Assembly (NCBI GenBank): GCA_041397865.1
Contig: JAWKVT010000001.1
Coordinates: forward strand, 1,054,001 to 1,118,000
DNA length: 64,000 bases
Source of the DNA: TMED27 sp041397865
GTDB lineage: Bacteria; Pseudomonadota; Alphaproteobacteria; Micavibrionales; Micavibrionaceae
Direction: 5' to 3'
Positions 27,419-36,204 of the stretch are shown here, one piece after another. Below the pieces are notes generated by a model. It was not told where the DNA came from and ran no database searches. It was given only the letters and a program-made list of their open reading frames with translations. The first letter of the stretch is position 1. Each line of letters begins with the position of its first letter. The position numbers and the translations under genes are program-made.

Positions 27419-27537
27419 GCGAAAACCCTTTTAGCTGAAATACGTTATAAAAACACACGCCATAGAACAATGGCACAACCCAGAGAACAAGTGTAACCAC
27501 CTTACAACAAAAAGTAAAACACCCTAACAACGAGAGC

Positions 27538-27557
27538 TATAGTGGTTTCAGTTAAGA
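27538..27557 (+). repeat. Solo TATAGTC-type repeat end
   Basis: TATAGTGGTTTCAGTTAAGA lies 16 bp before the purA stop region. It differs by one base from the left ends of the hairpin elements at 42620 and 56486. The rest of such an element is absent. Confidence 0.65.
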
Positions 27558-27573
27558 GCGTAGGGGCAGATGA

Positions 27574-28869
27574 CTACTTACCCATAAAAGGGTCCTGCAT
27601 AAGAATGGTATCATCACGCTCCGGGCTAGTAGAAAGCAAAGTCACCGGCGCGCCGATTAATTCCTCAATATGCTTCACATACTTCACCGCCGCCGCCGGA
27701 AGCTCAGCCCAGCTCCGCGCCCCGCGCGTACTTTCGCTCCAGCCCTCCATCACCTCATAAACAGGCTGGGCCGCTGCCTGCTTCACCTGCGAGGCGGGAA
27801 GGTAATCGAATTTCTCACCGTCAATCTCATACCCCACACAAATCTTAAGCTCTTCCAAACCATCCAGCACATCCAGCTTCGTCAGCGCAATCCCGTGAAT
27901 CCCGCCCAACTTCACCGTCTGGCGCACCAGTGCCGCATCAAACCACCCGCAGCGGCGCTTCCGCCCTGTCGTCGTGCCGAACTCATGCCCGTTTTCACCC
28001 AAAAACTGCCCGACCTCGTTATCCTGCTCAGTTGGAAACGGCCCAGCCCCAACCCGCGTCGTGTAAGCTTTCGTAATCCCCAGCACATAACCGATCTGAT
28101 CCGGGCCCATGCCGCTGCCAGAAGCCGCCTGCCCCGCCGCCATATTCGACGACGTCACATACGGATATGTCCCGTGATCCACATCCAGCATCATCCCCTG
28201 CGCGCCCTCAAACAAAATCTTTTTCCCTTCAAGGCGCGCTTGATCCAGCACACGCCACGTCACCGCCTTGTACGGCAAAATTTCATCACGCACCGCCATC
28301 AGCGCATCAAAAATCTCATCCGCGCTCACCTCTTCCGCACCAAGCCCGCGCAGCAATGCATTATGATGCAACATCATCCGCTCCAGCTTTTCCTTCATCA
28401 CATCCGGATATTCCAAATCACAAACCCGAATAGCCCGGCGCGCAATTTTATCTTCATACGCCGGACCAATTCCGCGCTTCGTCGTGCCAATCGGCTTGTT
28501 CCCGCGCGCAATTTCATTCGCCTCGTCCAACGCCCCATGCACAGGCAGAATAAGCGGTGCGTTTTCCGCAATCATCAACTTTTCAGGATTAACATCCACA
28601 CCTTGCGCCTGAATGGTTTTAATCTCTTCCATCAACGCCCACGGATCAATCACCACACCATTGCCAATAATGGAAACTTTCGACTTACGCACTATTCCCG
28701 AAGGCAACAAATGCAATTTGTAAGTCACCCCGTCAATCACCAGCGTATGACCCGCATTATGCCCGCCCTGAAACCGCACCACCACATCGGCCCGGCTCGA
28801 CAGCCAGTCCACAATCTTCCCCTTACCTTCATCGCCCCACTGGGAACCGATCACCGCAACATTCGCCAT
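27574..28869 (-). CDS. purA: Adenylosuccinate synthetase
   Basis: A 431-residue enzyme joining IMP and aspartate with GTP, the first step from IMP to AMP. Visible motifs are the N-terminal P-loop GSQWGDEGKGKIVD, GHNAGHT, GTTKRGIGPAYEDK, and FGTTTGRKRRCGWFDA. Length is normal. It begins directly after the hisZ stop codon, so the two are probably co-transcribed, an arrangement seen in several alphaproteobacteria. Confidence 0.97.
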   Translation of the reverse strand: MANVAVIGSQWGDEGKGKIVDWLSSRADVVVRFQGGHNAGHTLVIDGVTYKLHLLPSGIVRKSKVSIIGNGVVIDPWALMEEIKTIQAQGVDVNPEKLMIAENAPLILPVHGALDEANEIARGNKPIGTTKRGIGPAYEDKIARRAIRVCDLEYPDVMKEKLERMMLHHNALLRGLGAEEVSADEIFDALMAVRDEILPYKAVTWRVLDQARLEGKKILFEGAQGMMLDVDHGTYPYVTSSNMAAGQAASGSGMGPDQIGYVLGITKAYTTRVGAGPFPTEQDNEVGQFLGENGHEFGTTTGRKRRCGWFDAALVRQTVKLGGIHGIALTKLDVLDGLEELKICVGYEIDGEKFDYLPASQVKQAAAQPVYEVMEGWSESTRGARSWAELPAAAVKYVKHIEELIGAPVTLLSTSPERDDTILMQDPFMGK

Positions 28870-29886
28870 TTATTTTACCCCTCTTACCGTAACAAAACCC
28901 TGATCCTGCAAACTCTTAATCTCCGCCCAATTCGTATCAAACGAAACAATTTTAACATTCCCCGGTGCGTCCTTTGCCAACCCCTGACGAAGCGTATCCA
29001 TATAAAACGTAAACCCGGCGGCGCTCTCTTTCGGCTGTTCACCTTCATAAATATCATAACGCCCGCCACGCCCCAACTCACCGCGAATACCCGCGGCAAA
29101 CACCGTAAACGCCAAGCCGTTATGATACTCAAACCCGCGCGTTTCCACCGGATCAACGCTCAACATAACCCCCTCAAGCCCCAGCCCCGTAACAGCTTCC
29201 TGAACACCGCTGACAACAGCCTTCAAACGCTTCACCTGCGCTTTAGACTCTTTCGAAAGCTTAAGCTTATCCAACGCCGGAAGCGCCTTTTCAATCGGCC
29301 CCGCCAACCGGTGACGAAGCCCGTCTATATCTTTTTTGTCGATCCCGCTCGCTTTAAAAATATCAGGCGCAACGCACGGCAAAGCAAAATCAAGACTCAC
29401 CCCTTTAAACCCAAGCGCCGCCAACCCTTTAAGCGCCACCACGGCAATCTCAATATCGGATTGAACATCATCCAGCCCGATCATCTCACAACCCACCTGC
29501 GTAAATTGCCGCTGTGTCCGGGCTTGACTCGCACGGGTACGAATAACATCATTCGCATAAGTCAAGCGCAAGGGCCGCTCTTCTTCACCCAAACGCGAAA
29601 GTGCAATCCGCGCGATTTGCGCCGTGATATCACTGCGCAGCCCCATCATCCGGTGCGTCACCGGGTCCATCACCCGAAACGTATCCAGCGCCAGCGCCGC
29701 CCCCGGTCCGGGCGCAAGCAGGCTTTCCTCAAACTCCGCCATCGGTGGCTTCACCCGCGCATAACCAAACCGGCGAAAAACGCCCATAAGCTGCGCAATC
29801 GCCTTATACTCACCATCCGCATCCGGCGGCAGCAAATCCTCAAACCCACTCGGCAACAAAGCATTATTATTGGGAATATCTTTCAT
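28870..29886 (-). CDS. hisZ: ATP phosphoribosyltransferase regulatory subunit HisZ
   Basis: A 338-residue class II tRNA-synthetase-like protein (relative of HisRS) lacking an anticodon-binding domain. It shows LLPPDADGEYKAIAQLMGVF near the N-terminus, motif 2-like MMGLRSDITAQIAR and RPLRLTYANDVIR, and a C-terminal GRGGRYD. HisZ activates short-form HisG in histidine synthesis. HisG is not in the window. Confidence 0.9.
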   Translation of the reverse strand: MKDIPNNNALLPSGFEDLLPPDADGEYKAIAQLMGVFRRFGYARVKPPMAEFEESLLAPGPGAALALDTFRVMDPVTHRMMGLRSDITAQIARIALSRLGEEERPLRLTYANDVIRTRASQARTQRQFTQVGCEMIGLDDVQSDIEIAVVALKGLAALGFKGVSLDFALPCVAPDIFKASGIDKKDIDGLRHRLAGPIEKALPALDKLKLSKESKAQVKRLKAVVSGVQEAVTGLGLEGVMLSVDPVETRGFEYHNGLAFTVFAAGIRGELGRGGRYDIYEGEQPKESAAGFTFYMDTLRQGLAKDAPGNVKIVSFDTNWAEIKSLQDQGFVTVRGVK

Positions 29887-29930
29887 ATCGCTTGAACTTT
29901 ATGCGGAATGCGCCGAAGGCGCAATATTTT

Positions 29931-30013
29931 TTACCACAGCGACGACAGAAGAAGCACAACGCTCTCCCTACCTGACGAACCCGCTGTGTATTCGCCTGTG
30001 TCCGCTGTGGTTA
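29931..30013. repeat. ACCACAGCG inverted repeat
   Basis: TTACCACAGCG at 29931-29941 pairs with CGCTGTGGTTA at 30003-30013, enclosing a less conserved middle. It stands between hisZ and the GTCAT hairpin and belongs to a different family from the nested hairpins. Confidence 0.6.
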
Positions 30014-30028
30014 CTTTTTCAAACTTAC

Positions 30029-30127
30029 AGCGTTTTTTCTTGCGTCATCCCGAGCGAAGCCGAGGGATCTGAACAACTTTCAGATTCCTCCTCGCAGCGC
30101 TCGTTCGGAATGACAAGAAAAAACGCT
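30029..30127. repeat. GTCAT-type interspersed hairpin, copy 2, with extended arms
   Basis: AGCGTTTTTTCTTG at 30029-30042 pairs with CAAGAAAAAACGCT at the far end. Inside are GTCATCCCGA/TCGGAATGAC and GATCTGA/TCAGATT as in copy 1 (4651-4733). It ends about 20 bp past the glmM stop and may act as its terminator on the minus strand because of the flanking T-run. Confidence 0.75.
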
Positions 30128-30149
30128 TAGCGCCCTTAGTGGTAAAACC

Positions 30150-31505
30150 TTACCCCGCCACACGCTCAATCACCGCACACAAATCACCGACGACCCCCTC
30201 AACCTTCGCCGGGTCATCCCCCTCCGCCATAACGCGGATCACAGGCTCAGTACCGCTCGCGCGTACCAAAACCCGCCCGTCATTCGCAAAAGAGCCTTCA
30301 GCCTTCTTAATCGCGGCCTTCACCTCAGCCTTCTCCAACGGCTTTCCATCTTTAAACTTCACATTGCGCAAAATCTGCGGCAACGGTTCAAACAAATTCA
30401 GCGCCTCGCTGGCCTTTAACCCGCTCTCTTTCACAATCGAACAAACCTTAATCGCCGCCTGCAAGCCGTCCCCCGTCGTATTATAATCGGAAAGAACAAT
30501 ATGCCCGGACTGCTCCCCGCCCAGATTAAAGCCCCCGCTGCGCATCGCCTCAACAACATAACGATCCCCCACGGCGCTGCGGATCAAATCAATCCCTTTG
30601 GATTTCAGCAACCGCTCCAGCCCCAGATTAGACATCACTGTCGAAACCAGCGTATCGCCCTTAAGCCTCCCCGCCTCTTTCATCGAAATCGCCAGCGCCG
30701 CCATCAACTGGTCCCCGTCTATCTTGTTGCCCTTCTCATCCACCATGATAAGCCGGTCCGCATCCCCATCCAGCGCAATCCCGATATCCGCCCCGTGGTC
30801 AACCACCGCCTCCTGCAAACGCCCGGTCGCCGTCGCCCCATACCCGTCATTAATATTCCGGCCATTGGGCTCATCCCCGATCGCAATCACATCCGCTTCC
30901 AACTCCCACAAAACCTGCGGCGCAACCTTATACGCCGCGCCATGCGCACAATCGACAACAACCTTAAGCCCCTCCAGCGTCGTCCCGCGCGGCAAGCTCC
31001 GCTTCACACTCTCCGCATACCGCCCGATCGCATCATCCAGCCGCGCCGCCTTCCCCAAATCCGCAGGCAGCGCCAGACTTTCATCCATATCCCCAACCAG
31101 CGCCGCTTCAATCTCCCGCTCAATATCATCATCCAGCTTATACCCGTCCGCGCCGAACAGCTTGATCCCGTTATCCTCGAATGAATTATGCGACGCCGAA
31201 ATCATCACGCCCAGATCCGCCCGCAAAGACCGCGTCAGCATCGCCACCCCCGGCGTCGGCACAGGCCCGGTCAAAATCACATTCATCCCCATCGACAGAA
31301 AACCCGCTGTCACCGCCTGTTCCAGCATATAACACGAAAGCCGCGTATCCTTACCAATCACCACCCGGTCCGTCGGCGCACCCTTACGCCGCGCACGCAA
31401 AACCTTCGCCGTCGCCATAGCCACTTTCAGCGCCGTCGAAGCCGTCATCGGCTCAACATTCGCCCGCCCCCGTATGCCATCTGTTCCAAAATATTCCCGT
31501 GTCAT
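30150..31505 (-). CDS. glmM: Phosphoglucosamine mutase
   Basis: A 451-residue enzyme converting glucosamine-6-phosphate to glucosamine-1-phosphate for UDP-GlcNAc. The phosphoserine motif MISASHNSFEDNG has its active Ser near residue 105; the metal loop is ALDGDADRLI; the sugar-binding loop is GGEQSGHIV; the phosphate-binding loop is VRASGTEPVIRVMAEG. Length is typical. In many alphaproteobacteria folP lies between ftsH and glmM; here other genes do. Confidence 0.97.
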   Translation of the reverse strand: MTREYFGTDGIRGRANVEPMTASTALKVAMATAKVLRARRKGAPTDRVVIGKDTRLSCYMLEQAVTAGFLSMGMNVILTGPVPTPGVAMLTRSLRADLGVMISASHNSFEDNGIKLFGADGYKLDDDIEREIEAALVGDMDESLALPADLGKAARLDDAIGRYAESVKRSLPRGTTLEGLKVVVDCAHGAAYKVAPQVLWELEADVIAIGDEPNGRNINDGYGATATGRLQEAVVDHGADIGIALDGDADRLIMVDEKGNKIDGDQLMAALAISMKEAGRLKGDTLVSTVMSNLGLERLLKSKGIDLIRSAVGDRYVVEAMRSGGFNLGGEQSGHIVLSDYNTTGDGLQAAIKVCSIVKESGLKASEALNLFEPLPQILRNVKFKDGKPLEKAEVKAAIKKAEGSFANDGRVLVRASGTEPVIRVMAEGDDPAKVEGVVGDLCAVIERVAG

Positions 31506-31595
31506 AGCTCTGTTTTACCCGCAAATCTCCACAAACTCAAAGCGATTTAACGAAATTTCCTTGCAAGAAAATAATTATGTATATAAAAAACCTGT

Positions 31596-32579
31596 ATGAA
31601 AAACATCTTATCTGCACTGCAAAACACCACCCACCCGAAGGGAAACACTTACCCCGGCGAACAAAGCGCCGTGTTAACGCGCCTGCCAGCTCCAAAAAAT
31701 GAAACACCCTTAATCGTAAGCTGCCCGCACGCAGGAATTATCATCCCTCAAAATGTCCTGCCAAATCTCAAAATCACACCTCAAGAAACCCTCGCGCGCG
31801 GCGACCGTTACACCGACTGGCTCACCGTAAACGCGCCCAACTCCGAAATCGGCGCAAAACACATCATATCAACCATCGCCCCGTCAATCGTGAATGTAGC
31901 CCGCGCCCGCACCAGCCTGAACCCCGAAAACATCCGCGGCGACCTGACAACCCTGAAAGCCATAGTCGACCAATACACGCAAAACGGTGCAGGACAAGGC
32001 GTCATCGCCCTCAAAACGCTCTATGGCAGCCACCCGATATACCGCGAAGGCCAAGAACCCGACGAAGCAGAAATCACTGAGCGCCTCACCGCCTTTTACG
32101 ACCCGTTTCACAAAAGGCTGGAAACGGAAGTGAAAAACACGGCTGGAAAACACGGCTATGCATTAATTTTTGACGCCCACTCCTGCCCGTCCATAGGCCC
32201 ACCCTGCGATATCGACGCTGGGCAGGAAAGACCGGATATCATTTTCTCCAACGCAGACGGAGAATCCGTAAATCAGAACTTAATGAATGAGCTTACAAAG
32301 CTGGCCCGCCAGCATGGCTTCACAAACACAAAGATAAACCACCCCTATACCGGCGGCTTCATCACCCGGCAATACGGCACAAACGGCGAAAAAGGAAAGC
32401 AATATGGAACCGAAGCGCTACAAGTGGAATTCAACCGCAAAACCATGGGCATAGATGAGCGCACTATGAAAATAATAGACACGGCAAAATTCAAAAGCGT
32501 TCAAACATTTACCAACGCCATGCTTCTCCACCTGTCCGCATACGCCTCAAACCAAACCGTACAAACGATAGACGCTTAA
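31596..32579 (+). CDS. N-formylglutamate amidohydrolase family protein
   Basis: A 327-residue soluble protein of the PF05013 type: LIVSCPHAGIIIP near residue 42, ARGDRYTDWL, a tract NVARARTSLNPENIRGD, and FDAHSCPSIGP near residue 192, which holds the presumed metal ligands. The family includes HutG-type deformylases and HipO-like amidases; no other hut genes are present, so the substrate is open. It is oppositely oriented to glmM and ftsH and interrupts that usual gene order. Confidence 0.8.
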   Translation: MKNILSALQNTTHPKGNTYPGEQSAVLTRLPAPKNETPLIVSCPHAGIIIPQNVLPNLKITPQETLARGDRYTDWLTVNAPNSEIGAKHIISTIAPSIVNVARARTSLNPENIRGDLTTLKAIVDQYTQNGAGQGVIALKTLYGSHPIYREGQEPDEAEITERLTAFYDPFHKRLETEVKNTAGKHGYALIFDAHSCPSIGPPCDIDAGQERPDIIFSNADGESVNQNLMNELTKLARQHGFTNTKINHPYTGGFITRQYGTNGEKGKQYGTEALQVEFNRKTMGIDERTMKIIDTAKFKSVQTFTNAMLLHLSAYASNQTVQTIDA

Positions 32580-32606
32580 GCCCTAAAATATCACCGTATC
32601 ATAGGC

Positions 32607-33101
32607 CTAATCCTCATCAACAATTTTATATGAGGTAATTATATCCAAAGCACTTGAATCTTTCTTATACTTCAACTCTTCCAACATAACGCCAGCAAAA
32701 GCTCCACCCGCTCCAAGAACAATCCATAAAGGTAAGCCAATTGCACCACCAAGAGCTGCAATTCCAGCACTTTGCCCTCCAAAAAACGTAATACCAATTC
32801 CAGCGCCAATCATGCCAAGACGCCCTTTTTGTGTTCTATTATCCCATAAATGCTTCTTAACCAATTTTGAAAGAGAACGAATAACAGGAAAGATCACTTT
32901 ATGCTGTCGCGTCAAAGCAATGGCTTTTTTTGCCTTTTGATAATCACAGATAGGAGAGTTTTTAATCGCCAGCAATTCAGCAAGCCATTGCTGAAGCCTG
33001 TTTTGTTCAGATACATTTGTATTATCTATAACCTTTAAAGCCAATTCACGACTGGATAATTTTACTTTATTGTTTCTTTCTTTAAAATTATAAAGCACCA
33101 T
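32607..33101 (-). CDS. Small protein with glycine-rich membrane hairpin, unknown function
   Basis: About 164 residues. The start ATG overlaps the ftsH stop (TGATG), with AGGGGG just upstream, suggesting translational coupling to ftsH. The N-terminal 90 residues are helical and basic. A glycine-zipper segment follows (GMIGAGIGITFFGGQSAGIA, ALGGAIGLPLWIVLGAGGA), then a short charged tail. Its base composition is clearly more AT-rich than its neighbours, suggesting recent arrival. No family is recognised. Confidence 0.65.
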   Translation of the reverse strand: MVLYNFKERNNKVKLSSRELALKVIDNTNVSEQNRLQQWLAELLAIKNSPICDYQKAKKAIALTRQHKVIFPVIRSLSKLVKKHLWDNRTQKGRLGMIGAGIGITFFGGQSAGIAALGGAIGLPLWIVLGAGGAFAGVMLEELKYKKDSSALDIITSYKIVDED

Positions 33102-34999
33102 CAAGCCCCCTGCGGCAAGCCACCATCATCAAGCCCGCCCCCCGAAGGCACAGAAGATTTCGGCGGCGTATCCTTCGGCTCATCATCATCCGAATCACGA
33201 AGGATCGGCTTACCGGCCAGCAAATCCTTAATCTCATCACCCGAAAGAAGCTCGTACTCCAGCAAAGCCTTGGCCAGCTTATGCAGATCATCCAGATTCT
33301 CGGTCAAAATTGCTTTCGCCTTCTCATATCCTTCATCCACCAAACGACGCACCTCATCTTCAATCTTTGCCGCCGTTTCCGTCGAAATCCGCTTTTGGCG
33401 ATACTCCATCTCATCATCGCCGTAATCAATCATGCCGACCTTCTCACTCAGCCCCCACTCCGTCACCATCGCCCGCGCAAGCCGCGTAGCTTGCTTAATA
33501 TCGCCCGATGCGCCGCTGGTTACCTGATCCTCACCAAAAATAATTTCCTCGGCCACACGCCCGCCCATCCCGACGGACAAGTTCGCCTTCATCTTCGCCT
33601 TCGATGTGCTGTAACGATCCCCTTCCGGCAAGCGCACAACCATTCCCAGCGCCCCGCCGCGCGGCACAACCGTCGCCTTGTGTATAGGGTCCGACTCCGG
33701 CTCATGCAAAGCCACCAAAGCATGCCCGGCTTCATGATACGCCGTCAGCTTCTTCTCATCTTCGCTCATAGCCATAGACCGGCGCTCCGATCCCATCATC
33801 ACCTTGTCCTTCGCCTCTTCCAGCTCATCCATCCCCACAACGCGCTTGCCCCGCCGCGCCGCCAGAAGCGCCGCCTCATTCACCAGATTGGCCAGTTCCG
33901 CCCCGCTGAAACCCGGCGTCCCGCGCGCAATCACATGCGCATTGACATTATTCGCCAGCGGCACTTTCTTCATATGCACTTCTAAAATCTTCTCACGCCC
34001 CTTCACATCGGGCAAAGGCACATGAATCTGCCGGTCAAACCGTCCGGGCCGCAACAGCGCAGGGTCCAGAACATCCGGGCGGTTCGTCGCCGCCAGAATA
34101 ATCACCCCTTCATTGCTCTCAAACCCGTCCATCTCAACCAAAAGCTGGTTCAGCGTTTGCTCGCGCTCGTCATTCCCGCCGCCGTAACCGGCCCCGCGAT
34201 GCCGCCCTACCGCGTCAATTTCATCAATAAAGATAATGCACGGCGCATTCTTCTTGCCCTGCTCAAACATATCGCGCACACGGCTTGCGCCCACACCGAC
34301 AAACATTTCGACAAAATCAGAACCTGAAATCGTAAAAAACGGCACATTCGCCTCGCCCGCAACCGCACGCGCAATCAGCGTCTTACCCGTTCCCGGCTGC
34401 CCGACCAGCAAAGCCCCGCGCGGGATCTGCCCACCGAGACGCGAAAATTTCTGCGGATCTTTCAGAAATTCAACAACCTCCTCAAGCTCCTGCTTGGCCT
34501 CTTCAATCCCTGCCACATCCTCAAACGTAACGCGGCCCTGCTTTTCGGTCAGCATCTTCGCCCGGCTCTTGCCAAACCCCATAGCCCCGCCGCCCTTGCC
34601 GCCCTGCATCTGGCGCATAAAGAAAATCCAAACCCCCACAATCAAAAACGCCGGTAGCAACGAAACAAAAATACTCGCAAGACTCATCTGCTGCGGATCT
34701 TCTTTATCCGCCGCAATCTGCACGGACGTCCCCTCAAGACGGTCAACCACATTCTCGTTCGGCGGCACCATAACTTTAAAATTCTCACCGCTCGAGGCGT
34801 AAACCCCGTAAAGCTCCGCCCCCTTAATCGTCACATTGGAAACGCGCCCCGCCTGAGCATCGGCCATAAACTCGCTATAGGAGATAACGCCCGACTGACC
34901 GGCACCACCATGCTGCACGCCCTGAAAAACATTAAATAAAAACAGCAGCGTCAGGCCGATCGCCAGCCAGAAAATCAGATTACGTCCAAATCCATTCAC
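33101..34999 (-). CDS. ftsH: ATP-dependent zinc metalloprotease FtsH
   Basis: A 632-residue membrane protease. It has two membrane segments (about 8-24 and 108-127), an AAA domain with Walker A GQPGTGKT (200-207), Walker B CIIFIDEIDAVG, the pore motif FVEMFVGVGASRVRDM and arginine-finger region RPGRFDR. The zinc site is HEAGH (422-426) with a downstream Asp ligand. The acidic, Pro-rich tail is variable. It degrades membrane and short-lived cytoplasmic proteins. tilS precedes it by about 70 bp. Confidence 0.98.
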   Translation of the reverse strand: MNGFGRNLIFWLAIGLTLLFLFNVFQGVQHGGAGQSGVISYSEFMADAQAGRVSNVTIKGAELYGVYASSGENFKVMVPPNENVVDRLEGTSVQIAADKEDPQQMSLASIFVSLLPAFLIVGVWIFFMRQMQGGKGGGAMGFGKSRAKMLTEKQGRVTFEDVAGIEEAKQELEEVVEFLKDPQKFSRLGGQIPRGALLVGQPGTGKTLIARAVAGEANVPFFTISGSDFVEMFVGVGASRVRDMFEQGKKNAPCIIFIDEIDAVGRHRGAGYGGGNDEREQTLNQLLVEMDGFESNEGVIILAATNRPDVLDPALLRPGRFDRQIHVPLPDVKGREKILEVHMKKVPLANNVNAHVIARGTPGFSGAELANLVNEAALLAARRGKRVVGMDELEEAKDKVMMGSERRSMAMSEDEKKLTAYHEAGHALVALHEPESDPIHKATVVPRGGALGMVVRLPEGDRYSTSKAKMKANLSVGMGGRVAEEIIFGEDQVTSGASGDIKQATRLARAMVTEWGLSEKVGMIDYGDDEMEYRQKRISTETAAKIEDEVRRLVDEGYEKAKAILTENLDDLHKLAKALLEYELLSGDEIKDLLAGKPILRDSDDDEPKDTPPKSSVPSGGGLDDGGLPQGA

Positions 35000-35072
35000 G
35001 AGAATAACATCCTTACCTTTATAGTCTGCGATACAAATTTAATACGCCCCGCCGCAAAAACAAGCAATAGCT

Positions 35073-36062
35073 TTATTTTTCCAGAGAAAGCCTGAACACT
35101 CCGCCTTTATCGTCACGCTCAAAAACCACCCCGCCCAACGTCCGTTTTCGAAACGTTCCTCCACAAATAAAATCTTCAACCAAAGCTTCAACTTTCTCCA
35201 TTCGCGGGGCGTAATCCGCTTCGGGTCGAAATACCCCCACCGCTTTCAATACGCAGCGTAAAACAATCTCTTCCGGATGCTCCAGCAAAACCTCTAAATT
35301 AAATACGATACAATCCGCATCTTTTTTTAAAACCGCCTCTTTATAAGCCGCTTCCGCCATAGCATCCAGCGCCTTCCGTGCGCGTGACAAGCGTTTCGCC
35401 GTCACATTCAATCTTTTCGAACTTAAACCCTCTTCTTCCAGAATATCGCGCGATTTGCGCAACCGCACCCGCGCAAAACTTTCATTCTCATTACTGGGAT
35501 CTTCAATATAGGAAATCCCTTCCGCCTCGCAAAAACCGGTCAAATCGTCTTTTGCAAACCCCAACAACGGACGCACCAAAACCAAGCCCTCATCATAAAC
35601 CTGCAACGCCTGCATCCCCGCCAACCCGTCCAGCCCGCTCCCCTTGGCCAAACGAAACAAAACCGTTTCCGCCTGATCGTCTGCGTGATGCGCCAAAAAC
35701 AAATGCCCGATTCCATGCGCCCGGCAATATTCCGCCATAAGCCCATAACGCGCCCGCCGCGCCTCTTCCTGAACAGCGCTCTGCACCGGCGCATCCCACC
35801 TCAAAACCGCATGCCGAACCTGTCTCCACCCCCCGAGCCAGCCACCAACCCGCAAAGCCTCATCACCGCTTTCTGCACGTAAACTATGATCGACCGTAAG
35901 CGCATGGACCTCTATACCCCGTTCAACCGCCCAGCCGCCGAGCAACCTGCACAAAGCCATCGAATCCGGCCCGCCCGAAACGGCCACCGCAATCTTCGAA
36001 ACACCAGACCAACCAAGCCCAAGCGCATTCATACTCTGTTGAAAATCTGTAAACTCGATCAT
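35073..36062 (-). CDS. tilS: tRNA(Ile)-lysidine synthetase TilS
   Basis: A 329-residue PP-loop ATPase with the signature VAVSGGPDSMAL near residue 27, LTVDHSLR, and FLAHHADDQAETVLFRLAKG. It puts lysidine at C34 of tRNA-Ile(CAU). It is shorter than the E. coli enzyme, as in many alphaproteobacteria, with a reduced C-terminal domain. It lies between cpoB and ftsH, the usual alphaproteobacterial order. Confidence 0.92.
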   Translation of the reverse strand: MIEFTDFQQSMNALGLGWSGVSKIAVAVSGGPDSMALCRLLGGWAVERGIEVHALTVDHSLRAESGDEALRVGGWLGGWRQVRHAVLRWDAPVQSAVQEEARRARYGLMAEYCRAHGIGHLFLAHHADDQAETVLFRLAKGSGLDGLAGMQALQVYDEGLVLVRPLLGFAKDDLTGFCEAEGISYIEDPSNENESFARVRLRKSRDILEEEGLSSKRLNVTAKRLSRARKALDAMAEAAYKEAVLKKDADCIVFNLEVLLEHPEEIVLRCVLKAVGVFRPEADYAPRMEKVEALVEDFICGGTFRKRTLGGVVFERDDKGGVFRLSLEK

Positions 36063-36097
36063 ATTAAGACACCCAGATTAGCCTGAAAATTGAAGGG

Positions 36098-36196
36098 TTT
36101 TGTGGCGAGAATGATAGTTTTTGAAACCCGGCGCGCAGCGTACATTTGGGTACGTGAGCACCGGAAGCACAAAAAACTGTTATTCGCAGCCCAAAA
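36098..36196. repeat. Nested hairpin element, subfamily 1, copy D
   Basis: TTTTGTGGCGAGAATGATAG pairs imperfectly with CTGTTATTCGCAGCCCAAAA. Inside lies the core GCGTAC...GTACGTGAGCACC. It sits between the cpoB stop (8 bp away) and the tilS start. The arms GCGAGAATGA and ATTCGCAGC are shared with the TATAGTC elements F and G, joining both subfamilies. A plus-strand frame reads through without stop. Confidence 0.85.
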
Positions 36197-36204
36197 GGCG
36201 AAAA

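Noticed and set aside
27670..29895. 741-codon open frame antisense to purA and hisZ
   Set aside because: His/Arg/Pro-rich shadow of GC-biased codon usage; purA and hisZ on the other strand are unmistakable.
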